In this document: positions 26,125-35,580 of the stretch, in pieces
How the letters are laid out: the number at the start of each line of letters is the position of its first letter
How positions within the stretch are numbered: the first letter of the stretch is position 1
NCBI GenBank assembly: GCA_001404055.1
Contig: CXTY01000016.1
Coordinates: 149,523 to 213,522 of the forward strand
Direction: 5' to 3'
From: Roseibium album
Lineage (GTDB): Bacteria; Pseudomonadota; Alphaproteobacteria; Rhizobiales; Stappiaceae
DNA length: 64,000 nucleotides
Position numbers and translations under genes: made by a program
Notes under the pieces: model-generated
Database searches by the model: none
Told to the model about the DNA's origin: nothing
What the model saw: the letters and a program-made list of their open reading frames with translations, nothing else

Positions 26125-27798
26125 ATGCGTTTTCTTCGCAATTCACGGGCATTTGCCCAGTCGGGCAAGGTCCTCGCCCTTGGCTTTCTTCTGATGAGCG
26201 CTCCGGCCGCTGCATTGGCCAACTCAAAATATGCCGGCATTGTGGTAGATGCCAAAACCGGCAAGACCCTTTATGCCTCCTCTGCAGACGCTCACAGGTA
26301 TCCGGCTTCGCTCACCAAGATCATGACTTTGTATGTCGTCTTCGAAGAGCTTGAAGCTGGTCGGTTGTCATTGAGCTCACGACTTAAAGTGTCCAAATAC
26401 GCATCCGGACGACCGCCTTCGAAACTCGGTTTGAAGCCTGGCACGACCATCAAGGTGAAAGACGCCATTCTGGCGTTGGTGACGAAGTCAGCAAATGATG
26501 TTGCTACAGTTGTCGCCGAAAACATAGGTGGGTCGGAAAAGAAATTCGCCGAACGCATGACGCGTACGGCGCGTCAGCTCGGGATGAAGAAGACTACCTT
26601 TCGCAATCCTCACGGGCTGCCGAATTCAGGACAGCGTACTTCAGCCAGAGACATGGCGACACTTGGACGTGCCATCCAGGAGCGTTTTCCGAAATACTAC
26701 GGTTATTTCAAAACCCGAGCCTACAAATACAAAGGCCGGACATATGGTAACCACAATAAACTCCTGGGCCGCGTAAAGGGCGTTGACGGTATTAAGACCG
26801 GTTACATCCGTGCCTCAGGTTTCAATCTTGTTACATCGGTAAACCGCAACGGACGTCACATCGTTGCCGTTGTCATGGGAGGCCGTTCGGGTGCATCCCG
26901 CAACGCCCAGATGACAAAACTCATCAATCGGTATCTGCCAAAGGCAAGCCGTGGTCGGAAAACAGCGCCGGTCATAGCCAAACGCAGCATACAGCCGACC
27001 TTTGTCGCTGCATCTCTCAAAAATCCGCCGCTGCCATCAGCCAAACCAGGCAGCAAACCCGCCAAGGCAACAGGAGCGCCTATCGTTCTTGCCAGCGCAG
27101 CTCCAGTATTGGCAGCAGCCGTACCGGCTCCCACGCCTGCGACTGTACCCGGGTTTGGTGACGCTGTGCCGTTGCCACCCAAGATGGTGAGAGAACGCTT
27201 TGACAACACATTCGCGATCGCATCGGCATTGCCGCCGATACCGCGGGGAAGTCCAGCCGGCAACCTAACGACGAATTCGATCTCAAAGACAGCGTTGTTG
27301 CAATACGCAAGGTCTGAGGCTGCGCGGCGCGGAATTTTAGGTGGAAGTCCGAAAAGTACGAACACAAACTTCAAAACCGTGATGGTTGACACGATCAAGA
27401 TCGATCCGATTCCGACCGAAGCCATAAACGCAAAAGTCGTCGATGTCGAAGAAATCCAGACAGCTTCAGTGTCCACAATCCCTACTGCTGCCGATGTCGA
27501 GACTAAAAGCGATAGCGTCACTGTTGCCACAAGCGACACACGAGATATCGAACCTGGCTGGCAAATCCAGATCGCCGCAGCTGAAACCGAAGGCCAGGCG
27601 ATCAAGATGCTAAAAAGTGCAAAGGACAAGACCGGCTCAGCCCTGCGAGGCCGCTCGCCTTATACCGAACCTGTTGATGCCAACGGCAAGACCCTCTATC
27701 GGGCCCGGTTTGTTGGTTTCGAAACCAAATCGGCAGCCTGGAAAGCCTGCAGAACCATGAAAAAGGCAAAATACGCCTGCTTCGCCATCTATCAGTAA
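26125..27798 (+). CDS. D-alanyl-D-alanine carboxypeptidase with SPOR domain
   Basis: About 557 residues from the ATG at 26125, which gives a clean signal peptide (MRFLRNSRAF to PAAALA); the frame is open upstream to a TTG at 26038 and an ATG at 26083. Penicillin-binding motifs: SLTK (about 62-65), SAN (about 122) and KTG (about 224), as in low-molecular-mass PBPs of the DacF type that trim peptidoglycan stem peptides. A Pro/Ala-rich linker leads to a C-terminal SPOR domain (about 475-557, GWQIQIAAAETEGQAI to ARFVGFETKSAAWKAC), which binds denuded glycan at the division septum. The fusion and the CtrA-like site upstream suggest a septal, cell-cycle-timed enzyme. Confidence 0.93.
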   Translation: MRFLRNSRAFAQSGKVLALGFLLMSAPAAALANSKYAGIVVDAKTGKTLYASSADAHRYPASLTKIMTLYVVFEELEAGRLSLSSRLKVSKYASGRPPSKLGLKPGTTIKVKDAILALVTKSANDVATVVAENIGGSEKKFAERMTRTARQLGMKKTTFRNPHGLPNSGQRTSARDMATLGRAIQERFPKYYGYFKTRAYKYKGRTYGNHNKLLGRVKGVDGIKTGYIRASGFNLVTSVNRNGRHIVAVVMGGRSGASRNAQMTKLINRYLPKASRGRKTAPVIAKRSIQPTFVAASLKNPPLPSAKPGSKPAKATGAPIVLASAAPVLAAAVPAPTPATVPGFGDAVPLPPKMVRERFDNTFAIASALPPIPRGSPAGNLTTNSISKTALLQYARSEAARRGILGGSPKSTNTNFKTVMVDTIKIDPIPTEAINAKVVDVEEIQTASVSTIPTAADVETKSDSVTVATSDTRDIEPGWQIQIAAAETEGQAIKMLKSAKDKTGSALRGRSPYTEPVDANGKTLYRARFVGFETKSAAWKACRTMKKAKYACFAIYQ

Positions 27799-27815
27799 CT
27801 GCGTAACGGATGTCC

Positions 27816-28523
27816 TCAATGTCTTCTGAGAAGCGTGTCTTTAGCCTCGTTGATTTTCGCCGCGAGGAAACCGGAGCCTCCCTGGTCGGGGTGAACCCGC
27901 ATCATAAGCCTGCGGTGCGCGGCTCTAATTTCCGCGTCCCCGGCATCGGGAGAAAGCCCCAGGATCTGGTAGGCCTCCTCATCTGTCATGGGGCCCGTGC
28001 TCGCCGCGCTTCCCTGCCCCTCTGTTCCATCCGCCTGGAAGTGTTCACGCCATCCGGAAAGCCGGCGGTCGAGGTAGGCTTCGACTAATTTGCGGCTTTG
28101 CTCGTCCTGGGAGGTTTCCTTCCAGAAAGCATGGAGCTCTTCGTCGCTCAGGTCGCTCAGATAGCGACCTTGAAAACCACCTGCAAGGACAGTTCCGGCC
28201 ATATCGCCGGAATCATGGTCCAGTTCCATTTCTACCATTGCCGTGCGTACCCTTGAACGTTGTCCCGACGTCTTGCGGGGATTGTAACCACCCGACAAGC
28301 GACGAATTCCGGCAAGACCCAACAACGAGATTCCAAATCCGAACGCAGGGATTGCAAGTGCGTACCGCCCACCCAGGGCAAACACCGCAGCAAGGATCAA
28401 TAGTAGAACGCCACCCAGAATTCTGATGTTTTGGGCAAGCTTTGCCGGATTGGCCTGAACGAAACTACGTCCCGCTGCCAAGAGCACAATCAGCAGAATA
28501 ATTCCGGTTAGAATGTAGAACAT
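27816..28523 (-). CDS. membrane-anchored J-domain protein
   Basis: 235 residues. Two hydrophobic segments at the N-terminus (about 1-21 and 35-70), a middle cytosolic part, and a J domain at the very C-terminus (about 172-235) with the HPD motif in [10 protein letters not shown]. The layout resembles a TIM14-like or DjlC-like cochaperone that recruits DnaK to the membrane. It is convergent with the carboxypeptidase gene, 17 bases away. Confidence 0.88.
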   Translation of the reverse strand: MFYILTGIILLIVLLAAGRSFVQANPAKLAQNIRILGGVLLLILAAVFALGGRYALAIPAFGFGISLLGLAGIRRLSGGYNPRKTSGQRSRVRTAMVEMELDHDSGDMAGTVLAGGFQGRYLSDLSDEELHAFWKETSQDEQSRKLVEAYLDRRLSGWREHFQADGTEGQGSAASTGPMTDEEAYQILGLSPDAGDAEIRAAHRRLMMRVHPDQGGSGFLAAKINEAKDTLLRRH

Positions 28524-28706
28524 GCGATAGATATTTGCTGGTTTAAAGAGCAGTTCCGGGATACCACGATTGCTGCTTCCTCCGTGCTTTCAGTTGAATC
28601 TGTGCAAATAATGTAGACAGCGCCGTTGGCAATTCAATTCCGATTTCAATCAAGACGAGATACTTCACAGCGTTTTCACTTGGCGAAATCGAATTTTACG
28701 ATCAGC

Positions 28707-29987
28707 TCATTCAGCCATGTCAACTCGATGTCGTGATTTGCTGTGGTCCGGAAATACCCTCAGTACATAAATTAAACTCAAGAAATTTAGACCGAGAATT
28801 ACGGCAATCGGAATGGCTTCGTCCTGAATTTCAGCCAGCAGTCCTAGAATGGCGGCAAAAACGACAGCAATTATTCCGCTGATGAATCTGCTGGTGGCAA
28901 CAAAATATTCCCGCGACTCCTCGCCACTCAACTCTCCCAAGTAAACTGTTTGGGAAACCACGGCAATCTGACCTGCAAGGCCGGCCAACACAAAGACCGG
29001 AACGTACAGATAATATTGCGGATCGGGTACAAGCTTATCAATCGCCAGCGCCATGCTGGCGGCGATCATACCTGCAAGGATTGATGAGGTGAAGTTGGTG
29101 CCAAGCGACCTCTTGGCAAGCCAAAACAAAATCGGCCCGCTCAAAACAGCTCCCAAACTCATTGCAATGACAAAGGACGCGTATGAGCCGCTCTGATGTT
29201 TGTGCAGACTTGCGGCGTGAATCGCATAAAACGGCATAACTTGTGTGACCGAAAGCAAGAGAATGCGCGCGATCAGATACCGTCTGAACCACACATGCCC
29301 CCAGCAAAATTTAAATCGGGCGATTTGCTTAGACCATCTCTGGCCTTCTTGCTCAGTTCCCCCATACGGCTGATCGGATTTCTGCCTGTAGGGTTCCTTG
29401 ACTGGAAACAATAACAAGCAAGCCGGAACCGCGACAAAAACGGCGAGCCACACCAGTGCCAGATGACTATTTATGGGTTTCTGACCTTGAAAGAGATGGT
29501 AAGTAACAAATGCGACCACGATTGCCGCACAAGCGCTCAGAACACCTTCCAGGTTAAGTAGGTTTCCTCTTTCTTCCTTGTCGAACAGGCTCGGCAAAAG
29601 AGAAGCATAGGCAAGCCCACCAACACCGCGCCCCGCCCCGATCACAATCGCTGCAATTACGAGGCAAACAATCGTCAAAACGGGAAGATTGACTTCTATG
29701 GCAATAATCGACAGCAAAAGGCCAACTGCAATTCCAGTGATGCCTGCGATGACATAATGCTTGCGTTGTTTGGAACCTGAAACGAGCGGAGCCGCGGCCA
29801 ATTCAGAAGCGCGCGTGGATGCGGTGAGAAGTGGCACAACGATCGCGGCCAGGAACACCGGCGCGCCAGCTGCAATTACAATGAATGGCAAAAAGACCTT
29901 GGGCGGTGCCAGCCTCCGCTTCAGTGCATAAAACAATCCGTGTAAAAGAAAAAAGTGCCAGTTTTGGCGGGACTTCTGATTGCTCAT
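28707..29987 (-). CDS. MFS transporter
   Basis: 426 residues with about 12 hydrophobic helices. Loop signatures are weak; the central loop (EPYRQKSDQPYGGTEQEGQ) divides two six-helix halves. The substrate is unknown. It lies between the J-domain and VWA genes on the same strand, with 183 and 79 bases to them, so it may be separately transcribed. Base composition looks slightly more AT-rich than its neighbours. Confidence 0.75.
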   Translation of the reverse strand: MSNQKSRQNWHFFLLHGLFYALKRRLAPPKVFLPFIVIAAGAPVFLAAIVVPLLTASTRASELAAAPLVSGSKQRKHYVIAGITGIAVGLLLSIIAIEVNLPVLTIVCLVIAAIVIGAGRGVGGLAYASLLPSLFDKEERGNLLNLEGVLSACAAIVVAFVTYHLFQGQKPINSHLALVWLAVFVAVPACLLLFPVKEPYRQKSDQPYGGTEQEGQRWSKQIARFKFCWGHVWFRRYLIARILLLSVTQVMPFYAIHAASLHKHQSGSYASFVIAMSLGAVLSGPILFWLAKRSLGTNFTSSILAGMIAASMALAIDKLVPDPQYYLYVPVFVLAGLAGQIAVVSQTVYLGELSGEESREYFVATSRFISGIIAVVFAAILGLLAEIQDEAIPIAVILGLNFLSLIYVLRVFPDHSKSRHRVDMAE

Positions 29988-30066
29988 GTCTCACTCAGTG
30001 CTGTTTTGACAGCACTAAACATCGGCCTCAATGATTTACAATCCCTTCGCCAAATGTGAGAGCAAC

Positions 30067-30816
30067 TTACCCACGCCCGGTAGACAATTGCGCAAGAAGT
30101 AGACGTGCACCCCTTCCACCCTGCTTTTCCAGGGCTTGAAGTGCCTTTTGGCCTCCACTTGCAAATACCGCAACCGCCTTCAGAAGTTCGGCCAATTGTT
30201 GCGCTGACCCAGTGTCGAACGGACAGTACGCCCCATTGGTCAGCCTCGCCATTTCCCTGAAAGCCTGCTCCGCGACGCTGTCTCGGCCTTCCTGAAACAG
30301 AAACATGGGGACACCCAACATTCCCAGCTGACCGGCTTTGTCGCATAGCTGATCAACGTCTTCCTCCATGCAGTCACCGACATAAACCAGTGCCGCAATT
30401 CTCTCCTTGTCCGCTGCATTCAACGCAGCAGAAAGAACCTTCCCAATTTGGGTCCGTCCTCCCTGACAGGAAATTCTGCTCATCGCCTGCGCGAGTTCCC
30501 CGCCGTGCTCAAACCAACGGGAGGCCTTGCATTCACCGAACCCTCGAAAATAGACAAGTTTTATCTTCAAGCTGCCAATTTTATCGGCTTCGCGAAACAT
30601 CTCCGCCTGGATGTGACATGCCTGGTCCCAAGTGGGTTGACGGCTCATGGTCGCGTCAAGTGCAAACACCAGCCTGCCACCGCTGTCAGGTTGAGGTTTG
30701 ATCTCCTTGGCTTTTTGCAAAAATGCGGAAATATCGGACGCGGCAGATTTCACTTCCGACTTCTGCCGAACGAGCGCATCTTTAGCGTCCTGATCAACCT
30801 TCGCCATTCCTGCCAT
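30067..30816 (-). CDS. VWA-domain protein
   Basis: 249 residues with a von Willebrand A fold from about 45 to 225. The metal-ion-dependent adhesion site is recognisable as LDATMSRQPTW (D-x-T-x-S variant), followed by GGRTQIGKVLSAAL and VYVGDCMEEDVDQL. The N-terminal 40 residues are a helical, charged lead and no signal peptide is seen, so it is probably cytosolic. The function is unknown. A J-domain gene lies on the same strand two genes further downstream. Confidence 0.8.
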   Translation of the reverse strand: MAGMAKVDQDAKDALVRQKSEVKSAASDISAFLQKAKEIKPQPDSGGRLVFALDATMSRQPTWDQACHIQAEMFREADKIGSLKIKLVYFRGFGECKASRWFEHGGELAQAMSRISCQGGRTQIGKVLSAALNAADKERIAALVYVGDCMEEDVDQLCDKAGQLGMLGVPMFLFQEGRDSVAEQAFREMARLTNGAYCPFDTGSAQQLAELLKAVAVFASGGQKALQALEKQGGRGARLLLAQLSTGRG

Positions 30817-30911
30817 TCCCTGCTGTGTTGCACTACCATCAAATTGGGACCGACAGTCGTATTTAGCAAGCCTTGCTGTCTGTGTTCACCGAGTGATGCG
30901 GACGGAATAAA

Positions 30912-31553
30912 TTATGAGGTAGCAGTCACATGAGCGGTTCGCGGTTGACGCCGTAACTGCAGATATGCCTCAACCAAAAGCGCATTCGGCACCCAGCAGG
31001 CCCAGCTGATGATCGGATAGGCAACCTGAAATTCAGCCCCCATCGCCATTGAGGTCCCCAAATAGACCCGCAGGGTTACCGCTGCAAAGGTTAAGGCTGC
31101 CGAGCGCAACATCCAGTTCCGGTGCCGGTCAATTTGTCGTTTGATTGCAAAATAGAACGCTCCAAGTGTTGTCCAGAGCCAGATCACGGCTAAAGTCGCA
31201 AAACCGACACTTGCGAAAGCACCCGCGGTTGAATGAAACGCCAGTTGAAGTCCCGCAATTCCCGAAATGACAATTGCCGTCACATAGATACGACCCATCC
31301 AGCGATGAATTGATGGACGACGTCTTCGCAATCCGGACATGAATTGAAACGGCATTAATAGAAGGGCAATCGGCGCAACCGCAATATGGCCATAAAGCGC
31401 AAGGCTGTTTCCAGGTAGATTATGCGCAATAAAGTCCATGGTTGCGTTCACCCCCAACGGAATGAACCTGTAGGACACCACTGCCACCAGAACGGAAGCC
31501 AAAGCGGCACTCCAGAATGCAAGACTGCCTGCAAGCCCCAAAACACGTCCCAT
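30912..31553 (-). CDS. DUF2306-family multi-span membrane protein
   Basis: 213 residues with about six transmembrane helices. Conserved histidines at helix edges (LYGHIAVAPIALL, SIHRWMGRIYV, DRHRNWMLRSAAL) fit the DUF2306 family, whose histidine pattern recalls haem- or metal-binding membrane proteins. Divergent from a TetR regulator; the gap holds two perfect palindromes, so the regulator probably represses it. Confidence 0.8.
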   Translation of the reverse strand: MGRVLGLAGSLAFWSAALASVLVAVVSYRFIPLGVNATMDFIAHNLPGNSLALYGHIAVAPIALLLMPFQFMSGLRRRRPSIHRWMGRIYVTAIVISGIAGLQLAFHSTAGAFASVGFATLAVIWLWTTLGAFYFAIKRQIDRHRNWMLRSAALTFAAVTLRVYLGTSMAMGAEFQVAYPIISWACWVPNALLVEAYLQLRRQPRTAHVTATS

Positions 31554-31569
31554 AACCGAACCTCCTCAA

Positions 31570-31610
31570 CTTGACACTGTCAAGATAGGAACTAACTTGA
31601 CAGTGTCAAG
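31570..31610. promoter_or_regulatory. twin TetR operators between divergent genes
   Basis: Two perfect 15-base palindromes CTTGACA-C-TGTCAAG (31570-31584) and CTTGACA-G-TGTCAAG (31596-31610), 26 bases apart, between the DUF2306 and tetR starts. They include TTGACA, so binding would hide a -35 element. Confidence 0.8.
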
Positions 31611-31631
31611 ATAATCATCGAAGAAGATTTC

Positions 31632-32243
31632 ATGACAGAAGTGCTTCCTCCGCGCCGCAAACGAGACGGTACATTGAAAACGTCGTTGATCGACGCGGGC
31701 GTAGATCTTCTTCGCAAGCGGGGGGCTGATGGCCTGTCCTTGCGCGAGTGCGCGGCCATGGCGGGCGTATCCCACGCAGCACCGGGTTATCACTTCAAGA
31801 ACATCATGGGTCTCTCGACCGCCATTGCAGCACGAGGTTACAAGCTCTTCAGCGAAGCGATGACAACCCGCTTGGACAACGCTGGACCGTCAGACGCTGA
31901 CCGCCTCGCAGCCATCTGCCATGGCTACATGGACTATGCTTCGAGCCATCCAGAACTCTTTTTGTTCATTTTTTCCGGTCAGAAATTCAACGAGGCCGAT
32001 GACGAGTTTCGTCTCTATTCCGCAAAAGCCTATTCCATACTTCGCGAAACATGCGCGCCACTGGTGCCAGAAAATACGCCGTGCGAAGAAATCGAGGTTC
32101 TGGTTTGGTCGCTCGTCCACGGCTATGCTCAGCTATCAATGACGCGCAAGAAGGACAATCCACAGCTAAACAGAACTTGGCCTGCATTCGACTCTCTACT
32201 CAAGCACCTGAACAGGGCTCTTTTCGCAGCGTCTGCAAACTAA
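31632..32243 (+). CDS. TetR/AcrR-family transcriptional regulator
   Basis: 203 residues: an N-terminal HTH (KTSLIDAGVDLLRKRGADGLSLRECAAMAGVSHAAPGYHFKNIMGL, in short blocks over about 15-60) and a helical C-terminal domain with the TetR_C_33-like HPELFLFIFS segment. It probably represses itself and the divergent DUF2306 gene through the palindromes at 31570-31610. The inducer is unknown. Confidence 0.88.
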   Translation: MTEVLPPRRKRDGTLKTSLIDAGVDLLRKRGADGLSLRECAAMAGVSHAAPGYHFKNIMGLSTAIAARGYKLFSEAMTTRLDNAGPSDADRLAAICHGYMDYASSHPELFLFIFSGQKFNEADDEFRLYSAKAYSILRETCAPLVPENTPCEEIEVLVWSLVHGYAQLSMTRKKDNPQLNRTWPAFDSLLKHLNRALFAASAN

Positions 32244-32268
32244 AAAGTGTCCTTGCAGAAGTGCGCAT

Positions 32269-32703
32269 TCAAAGCAAGCAGAGTTCAGTGAGGTCACGGC
32301 GCATCGCGTCAGGCATCGCCGTTTTCCCGGCGGACAACCTTACATCTGCGGGCGCATCATCCACCTTGAGGTAACGCCATCCCTGGAACGGGCGTTTGGG
32401 CTGATATCTCGTCAATATCAGACGTGGTTCCATAACAAGATCACAGCGTTTGATACCTGCATCATCCGTAAACGGACGTATGTCGAGCAGATGTTGCCGC
32501 GCCTGAATTTTGCCCTTGATTACCCAGTATAGAGAGCCGCCGTCGAGCAATTCATCTTTGCGCGTCGGAACCATGCGTGTCGTATGGGTTGTTTCTTCCG
32601 GGAGACCAGCGTTTCTTGCCTGTTCAACACGAAAGTCTATCCATGCCTGCAAGGACTCTGCGCTATCGGCGCCAACGCATAATTTCAACAGATGCAAGGT
32701 CAT
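32269..32703 (-). CDS. DUF1489-family protein
   Basis: 144 residues beginning MTLHLLKLCVG, the characteristic start of the alphaproteobacterial DUF1489 family, with THTTRMVPTRKDELLDGGSLYWVIKG and RPFQGWRYLK as further family blocks. Cytosolic, no known function, widely conserved in Rhizobiales. It is convergent with the tetR gene. Confidence 0.85.
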   Translation of the reverse strand: MTLHLLKLCVGADSAESLQAWIDFRVEQARNAGLPEETTHTTRMVPTRKDELLDGGSLYWVIKGKIQARQHLLDIRPFTDDAGIKRCDLVMEPRLILTRYQPKRPFQGWRYLKVDDAPADVRLSAGKTAMPDAMRRDLTELCLL

Positions 32704-32824
32704 TCTTCTGACCTAGCAGGCCTGAAGACTGGGTCAAGCACAAGTCAGGAAACGGCAGTGGATTTTGCACAGACCGGGACAGTTTGGTCTTGCGCCGATG
32801 TGCCTAAGGAGGTTCTCTCAGCCA

Positions 32825-33709
32825 ATGGACGTATTTGTTACTGGTGGAACCGGCACGATTGGTTCCGCAATCATCACGAGACTTGTTCTAAGTGGATCAA
32901 GTGTCATTGGCCTGGCACGGTCGGATGCAGCTTCAGACAAGCTGAGGGCATTGGGGGCCAGTGCTTATCCAGGTGATTTGCTCAACCCGGAAAGCTGGGT
33001 GGAAAGAGCGGCATCCTGCGATGCCGTCATTCATACCGGAGCAACGTTCTCTGACGACATGGGCCGCGTTGACCGGCAAAGCATGCTGGCATTGAAACAC
33101 GCTGCCCGGCACAGAAAACAAACCCTGAAGGTCGTCTATACCGGTGGCATCTGGTTGTACGCGTCTTCTCAAAACGACACGGCAATTACCGAAAAGACGC
33201 CTTTTGCGCCACTGCCGGCATTTCGTTTCATGACTGAGACAATCCGTACCCTTTCTCACGGAACGGATCTCAACCTTGTTGTTGTCCACCCTTCCCTGGT
33301 GTGTAGCAGAAATGCCGGCCCGATTGCTGAAATGACCAAGGCACTCAAATCCGGAGTTCCTTTCCAGACACGCGCGACACCCGATACCAGGTGGCCGTTG
33401 GTGGAGAGCGACGACCTTGCCGCGCTTTATGTTCTGGCACTTAAGCAGTCGCGATTTCGCATGTCGATGATTGGCAGCGGCATATCGGGAATTTCGGTCG
33501 GCAACCTTGCCTCGCACATTTCTGCGCGGCACGGGCTTCCCCTTGAGATTGTCACGCAGCCAGCGCCTGCCGATACAGATCCGGATAAAGATTGGAGCGC
33601 AGGATATGCCTTGTCTCAGACCGTTGATTCCACTCATGCGCGACGAACAACCAGCTGGTCACCGGAACACTCTGTTATTGAGGACTTCATTGTTGCCCTT
33701 TCAAAATAA
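32825..33709 (+). CDS. NAD(P)-dependent epimerase/dehydratase-type protein (extended SDR)
   Basis: About 294 residues from the ATG at 32825 (MDVFVTGGTGTIGSAI), with AAGGAGG 11 bases upstream. The Rossmann motif TGGTGTIG and SDVIHTG-like CDAVIHTGATFSDDMG are clear. The usual Y-x-x-x-K position (ETIRTL region) is not obvious, so it may be an atypical member acting on a small carbonyl or only binding NAD(P). It stands alone between DUF1489 and a secreted hypothetical gene. Confidence 0.8.
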   Translation: MDVFVTGGTGTIGSAIITRLVLSGSSVIGLARSDAASDKLRALGASAYPGDLLNPESWVERAASCDAVIHTGATFSDDMGRVDRQSMLALKHAARHRKQTLKVVYTGGIWLYASSQNDTAITEKTPFAPLPAFRFMTETIRTLSHGTDLNLVVVHPSLVCSRNAGPIAEMTKALKSGVPFQTRATPDTRWPLVESDDLAALYVLALKQSRFRMSMIGSGISGISVGNLASHISARHGLPLEIVTQPAPADTDPDKDWSAGYALSQTVDSTHARRTTSWSPEHSVIEDFIVALSK

Positions 33710-33823
33710 CAGTCCAAATCACAATGCTTTCAATCGCGGCATGAAAATCAGAGCAGTTCCACAAAGACTTTCTAAATCTGTCTTGGGGTATGGTTGAGCA
33801 ATTGATCCAACCTGGGTGGCGTT

Positions 33824-34339
33824 GTGACCAGAATACTTGTGACTTTTTATGCGTTGCTCCTGTTGGCAACTCCGGCTCAGGCCAACGATCTTCCAGTCGG
33901 AAAATTCAAGGTCCTCAACACGGCCGGATTTGTTCAGGAGCATGGTATCCGAAAACCGCTTGAGAGAGATTCCAAAACCGGAATGGCCGAGATCGTACAC
34001 GAGCAAGACAATTCGCTGATCATTACGATCGGAGGAACGGATATTCAGCTATTTCCAATGGAAAACGGTCTGGCTGCGCTTGAGTGGAACGCCTCTGACA
34101 CCGCGCTCTTGCATGGCATCGACATAGAAGCGTTGAACAACGAGACAAGGCGGAATGAGATACCCGCCTGGGGAGCTGAACTACCCTGGCAGGATATGGG
34201 CAAAGTACAGCTTGCGTTGCTTCCGTTGGGAGAAACTGCCTATACCGGTTTTCTGATCAGCCATCCGAAGGACAAAACAGTTGTTCGGCAAATGGAATTC
34301 AGGCAGGTGTTTGGACCAGCCAACCGGCCCCGTCGTTAA
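33824..34339 (+). CDS. secreted protein of unknown function
   Basis: 171 residues from a GTG at 33824. A signal peptide MTRILVTFYALLLLATPAQA (cleavage before NDLP) is followed by a beta-rich domain with no motif I recognise. It is ended by a strong terminator at about 34380. Likely periplasmic. Confidence 0.65.
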   Translation: MTRILVTFYALLLLATPAQANDLPVGKFKVLNTAGFVQEHGIRKPLERDSKTGMAEIVHEQDNSLIITIGGTDIQLFPMENGLAALEWNASDTALLHGIDIEALNNETRRNEIPAWGAELPWQDMGKVQLALLPLGETAYTGFLISHPKDKTVVRQMEFRQVFGPANRPRR

Positions 34340-34379
34340 AAACAAAAACTTCAGACGCAAAGTTCTGCCTAAAACGCAA

Positions 34380-34412
34380 AAAAAGACGCAGCCTCACGCT
34401 GCGCCTTTTTTT
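34380..34412. terminator. bidirectional rho-independent terminator
   Basis: CGCAGC-CTCAC-GCTGCG stem (34387-34403) flanked by an A-run and a seven-T run, serving the upstream + gene and the small - gene. Confidence 0.85.
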
Positions 34413-34432
34413 AATGAAAACGCTCGCTGTCG

Positions 34433-34567
34433 TTATTTGACAACGGCGACCGCTTGTTGTGCGCTCTCTACGTCATTGAACAGTAGAACCATGGTCAATG
34501 CTCCACCGACAGCAGCAACTGTCCAAAGAGTCACGCTCCAACAAGATTTCTGCACGTTTTCGTCCAT
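34433..34567 (-). CDS. small single-span membrane protein
   Basis: 44 residues from the ATG at 34567 (MDENVQKSC), with one hydrophobic helix (LWTVAAVGGALTMVLLF) and a short polar tail. The frame extends upstream to 34624 with a less likely start. It ends just before a good terminator, which supports it being a real gene. Function unknown. Confidence 0.5.
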   Translation of the reverse strand: MDENVQKSCWSVTLWTVAAVGGALTMVLLFNDVESAQQAVAVVK

Positions 34568-34824
34568 AAAATCCCTACACTTTGTTATCGCGCCGGTCCC
34601 CTGCGACCTCAAATATGGCGCCATTGAGGCGTGGAGGTAAACGATCCCTTACCCTTTCGCAAGCGCAAAAATGGTGCAACAGACCCCACATTTTTGCAGA
34701 CCTCAAATCCTGCCAATGTTTCAAATGGTTAAGGTTATTTACACAGGCGTTAGAGACGTATGGAAAACTCTGCTAAGACAAGAGAAGACCGGATTCGAAA
34801 ACAGCAACACAAGAGAAATTTGCA

Positions 34825-35580
34825 ATGCACGCACTGTCACATTTGGATCTTGCCGCAGCCGCATGGTTTCTCATTGCCTGGTTTGGCTTCAACATTCTGA
34901 TTGATGTCAGCCCACTCAGGAAAAAAACGCTCTCCTGTGCAATGGACGAGTATCGTCGCAGCTGGATGAGATCCATGTGTTGCCGTGAAGTCCGGATTAT
35001 GGACACGTCGATCATGTCCGGCCTTCAACAAGGCACGGCTTTTTTTGCATCAACGGCTTTGCTGGCAATCGGGGGCTGTTTTGCGCTTCTTGATGCGACC
35101 GAACGTATGGCCCAGGTCGCTGGTGACCTTTCCATTCCAGTCGCGGATAACCAAGCGCTATGGGAAATCAAAGTCCTCAGTCTGATGCTGATCTTTGCCT
35201 ATGGTTTTTTCAAATTCGGCTGGGCCTATCGGCTCTTCAACTATGCGAGCATCATCATGGGGGCTGTTCCTGAAAAACGGCAGGCCTCGGACGACGACAT
35301 CAGAAAGATGGCGGCTCAAGCCGGCGAACTGAATGTCCTCGCCGGCCGTCACTTCAACCGCGGCCAGCGCGCTTTCTTTTTCGCAATCGGATTTCTAGGC
35401 TGGTTTGCCGGGCCATACGTCTTCGCCGTCGCAACACTGGCAGTCCTGCTCGTACTCATCCGGCGTCAGTTTGCCTCGCGCGCGCGAAGCGCTGTCATAT
35501 CAGGGCAATATCCGATTTTGGATTCACCGGACAAATCAGGCGAATATACAGACACTGGCTCATCGAATCCCTTCACCTGA
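34825..35580 (+). CDS. DUF599-family membrane protein
   Basis: 251 residues. Helices near 10-30, 70-90, 115-140 and 185-215, with the DUF599 blocks SAMDEYRRSWM-like CAMDEYRRSWMRSMC, MDTSIMSGLQQGTAFFASTALLAIGG and FFKFGWAYRLFNYASIIMGAVP. Its role is unknown. Its 3' end overlaps the convergent cyclase gene by 115 bases. Confidence 0.85.
   Translation: MHALSHLDLAAAAWFLIAWFGFNILIDVSPLRKKTLSCAMDEYRRSWMRSMCCREVRIMDTSIMSGLQQGTAFFASTALLAIGGCFALLDATERMAQVAGDLSIPVADNQALWEIKVLSLMLIFAYGFFKFGWAYRLFNYASIIMGAVPEKRQASDDDIRKMAAQAGELNVLAGRHFNRGQRAFFFAIGFLGWFAGPYVFAVATLAVLLVLIRRQFASRARSAVISGQYPILDSPDKSGEYTDTGSSNPFT

Noticed and set aside
26856..27629. 257-residue minus-strand frame
   Set aside because: Antisense to the carboxypeptidase linker; the Ala/Pro-rich gene produces long open mirrors.
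32933..33637. 234-residue minus-strand frame
   Set aside because: Shadow of the epimerase gene.
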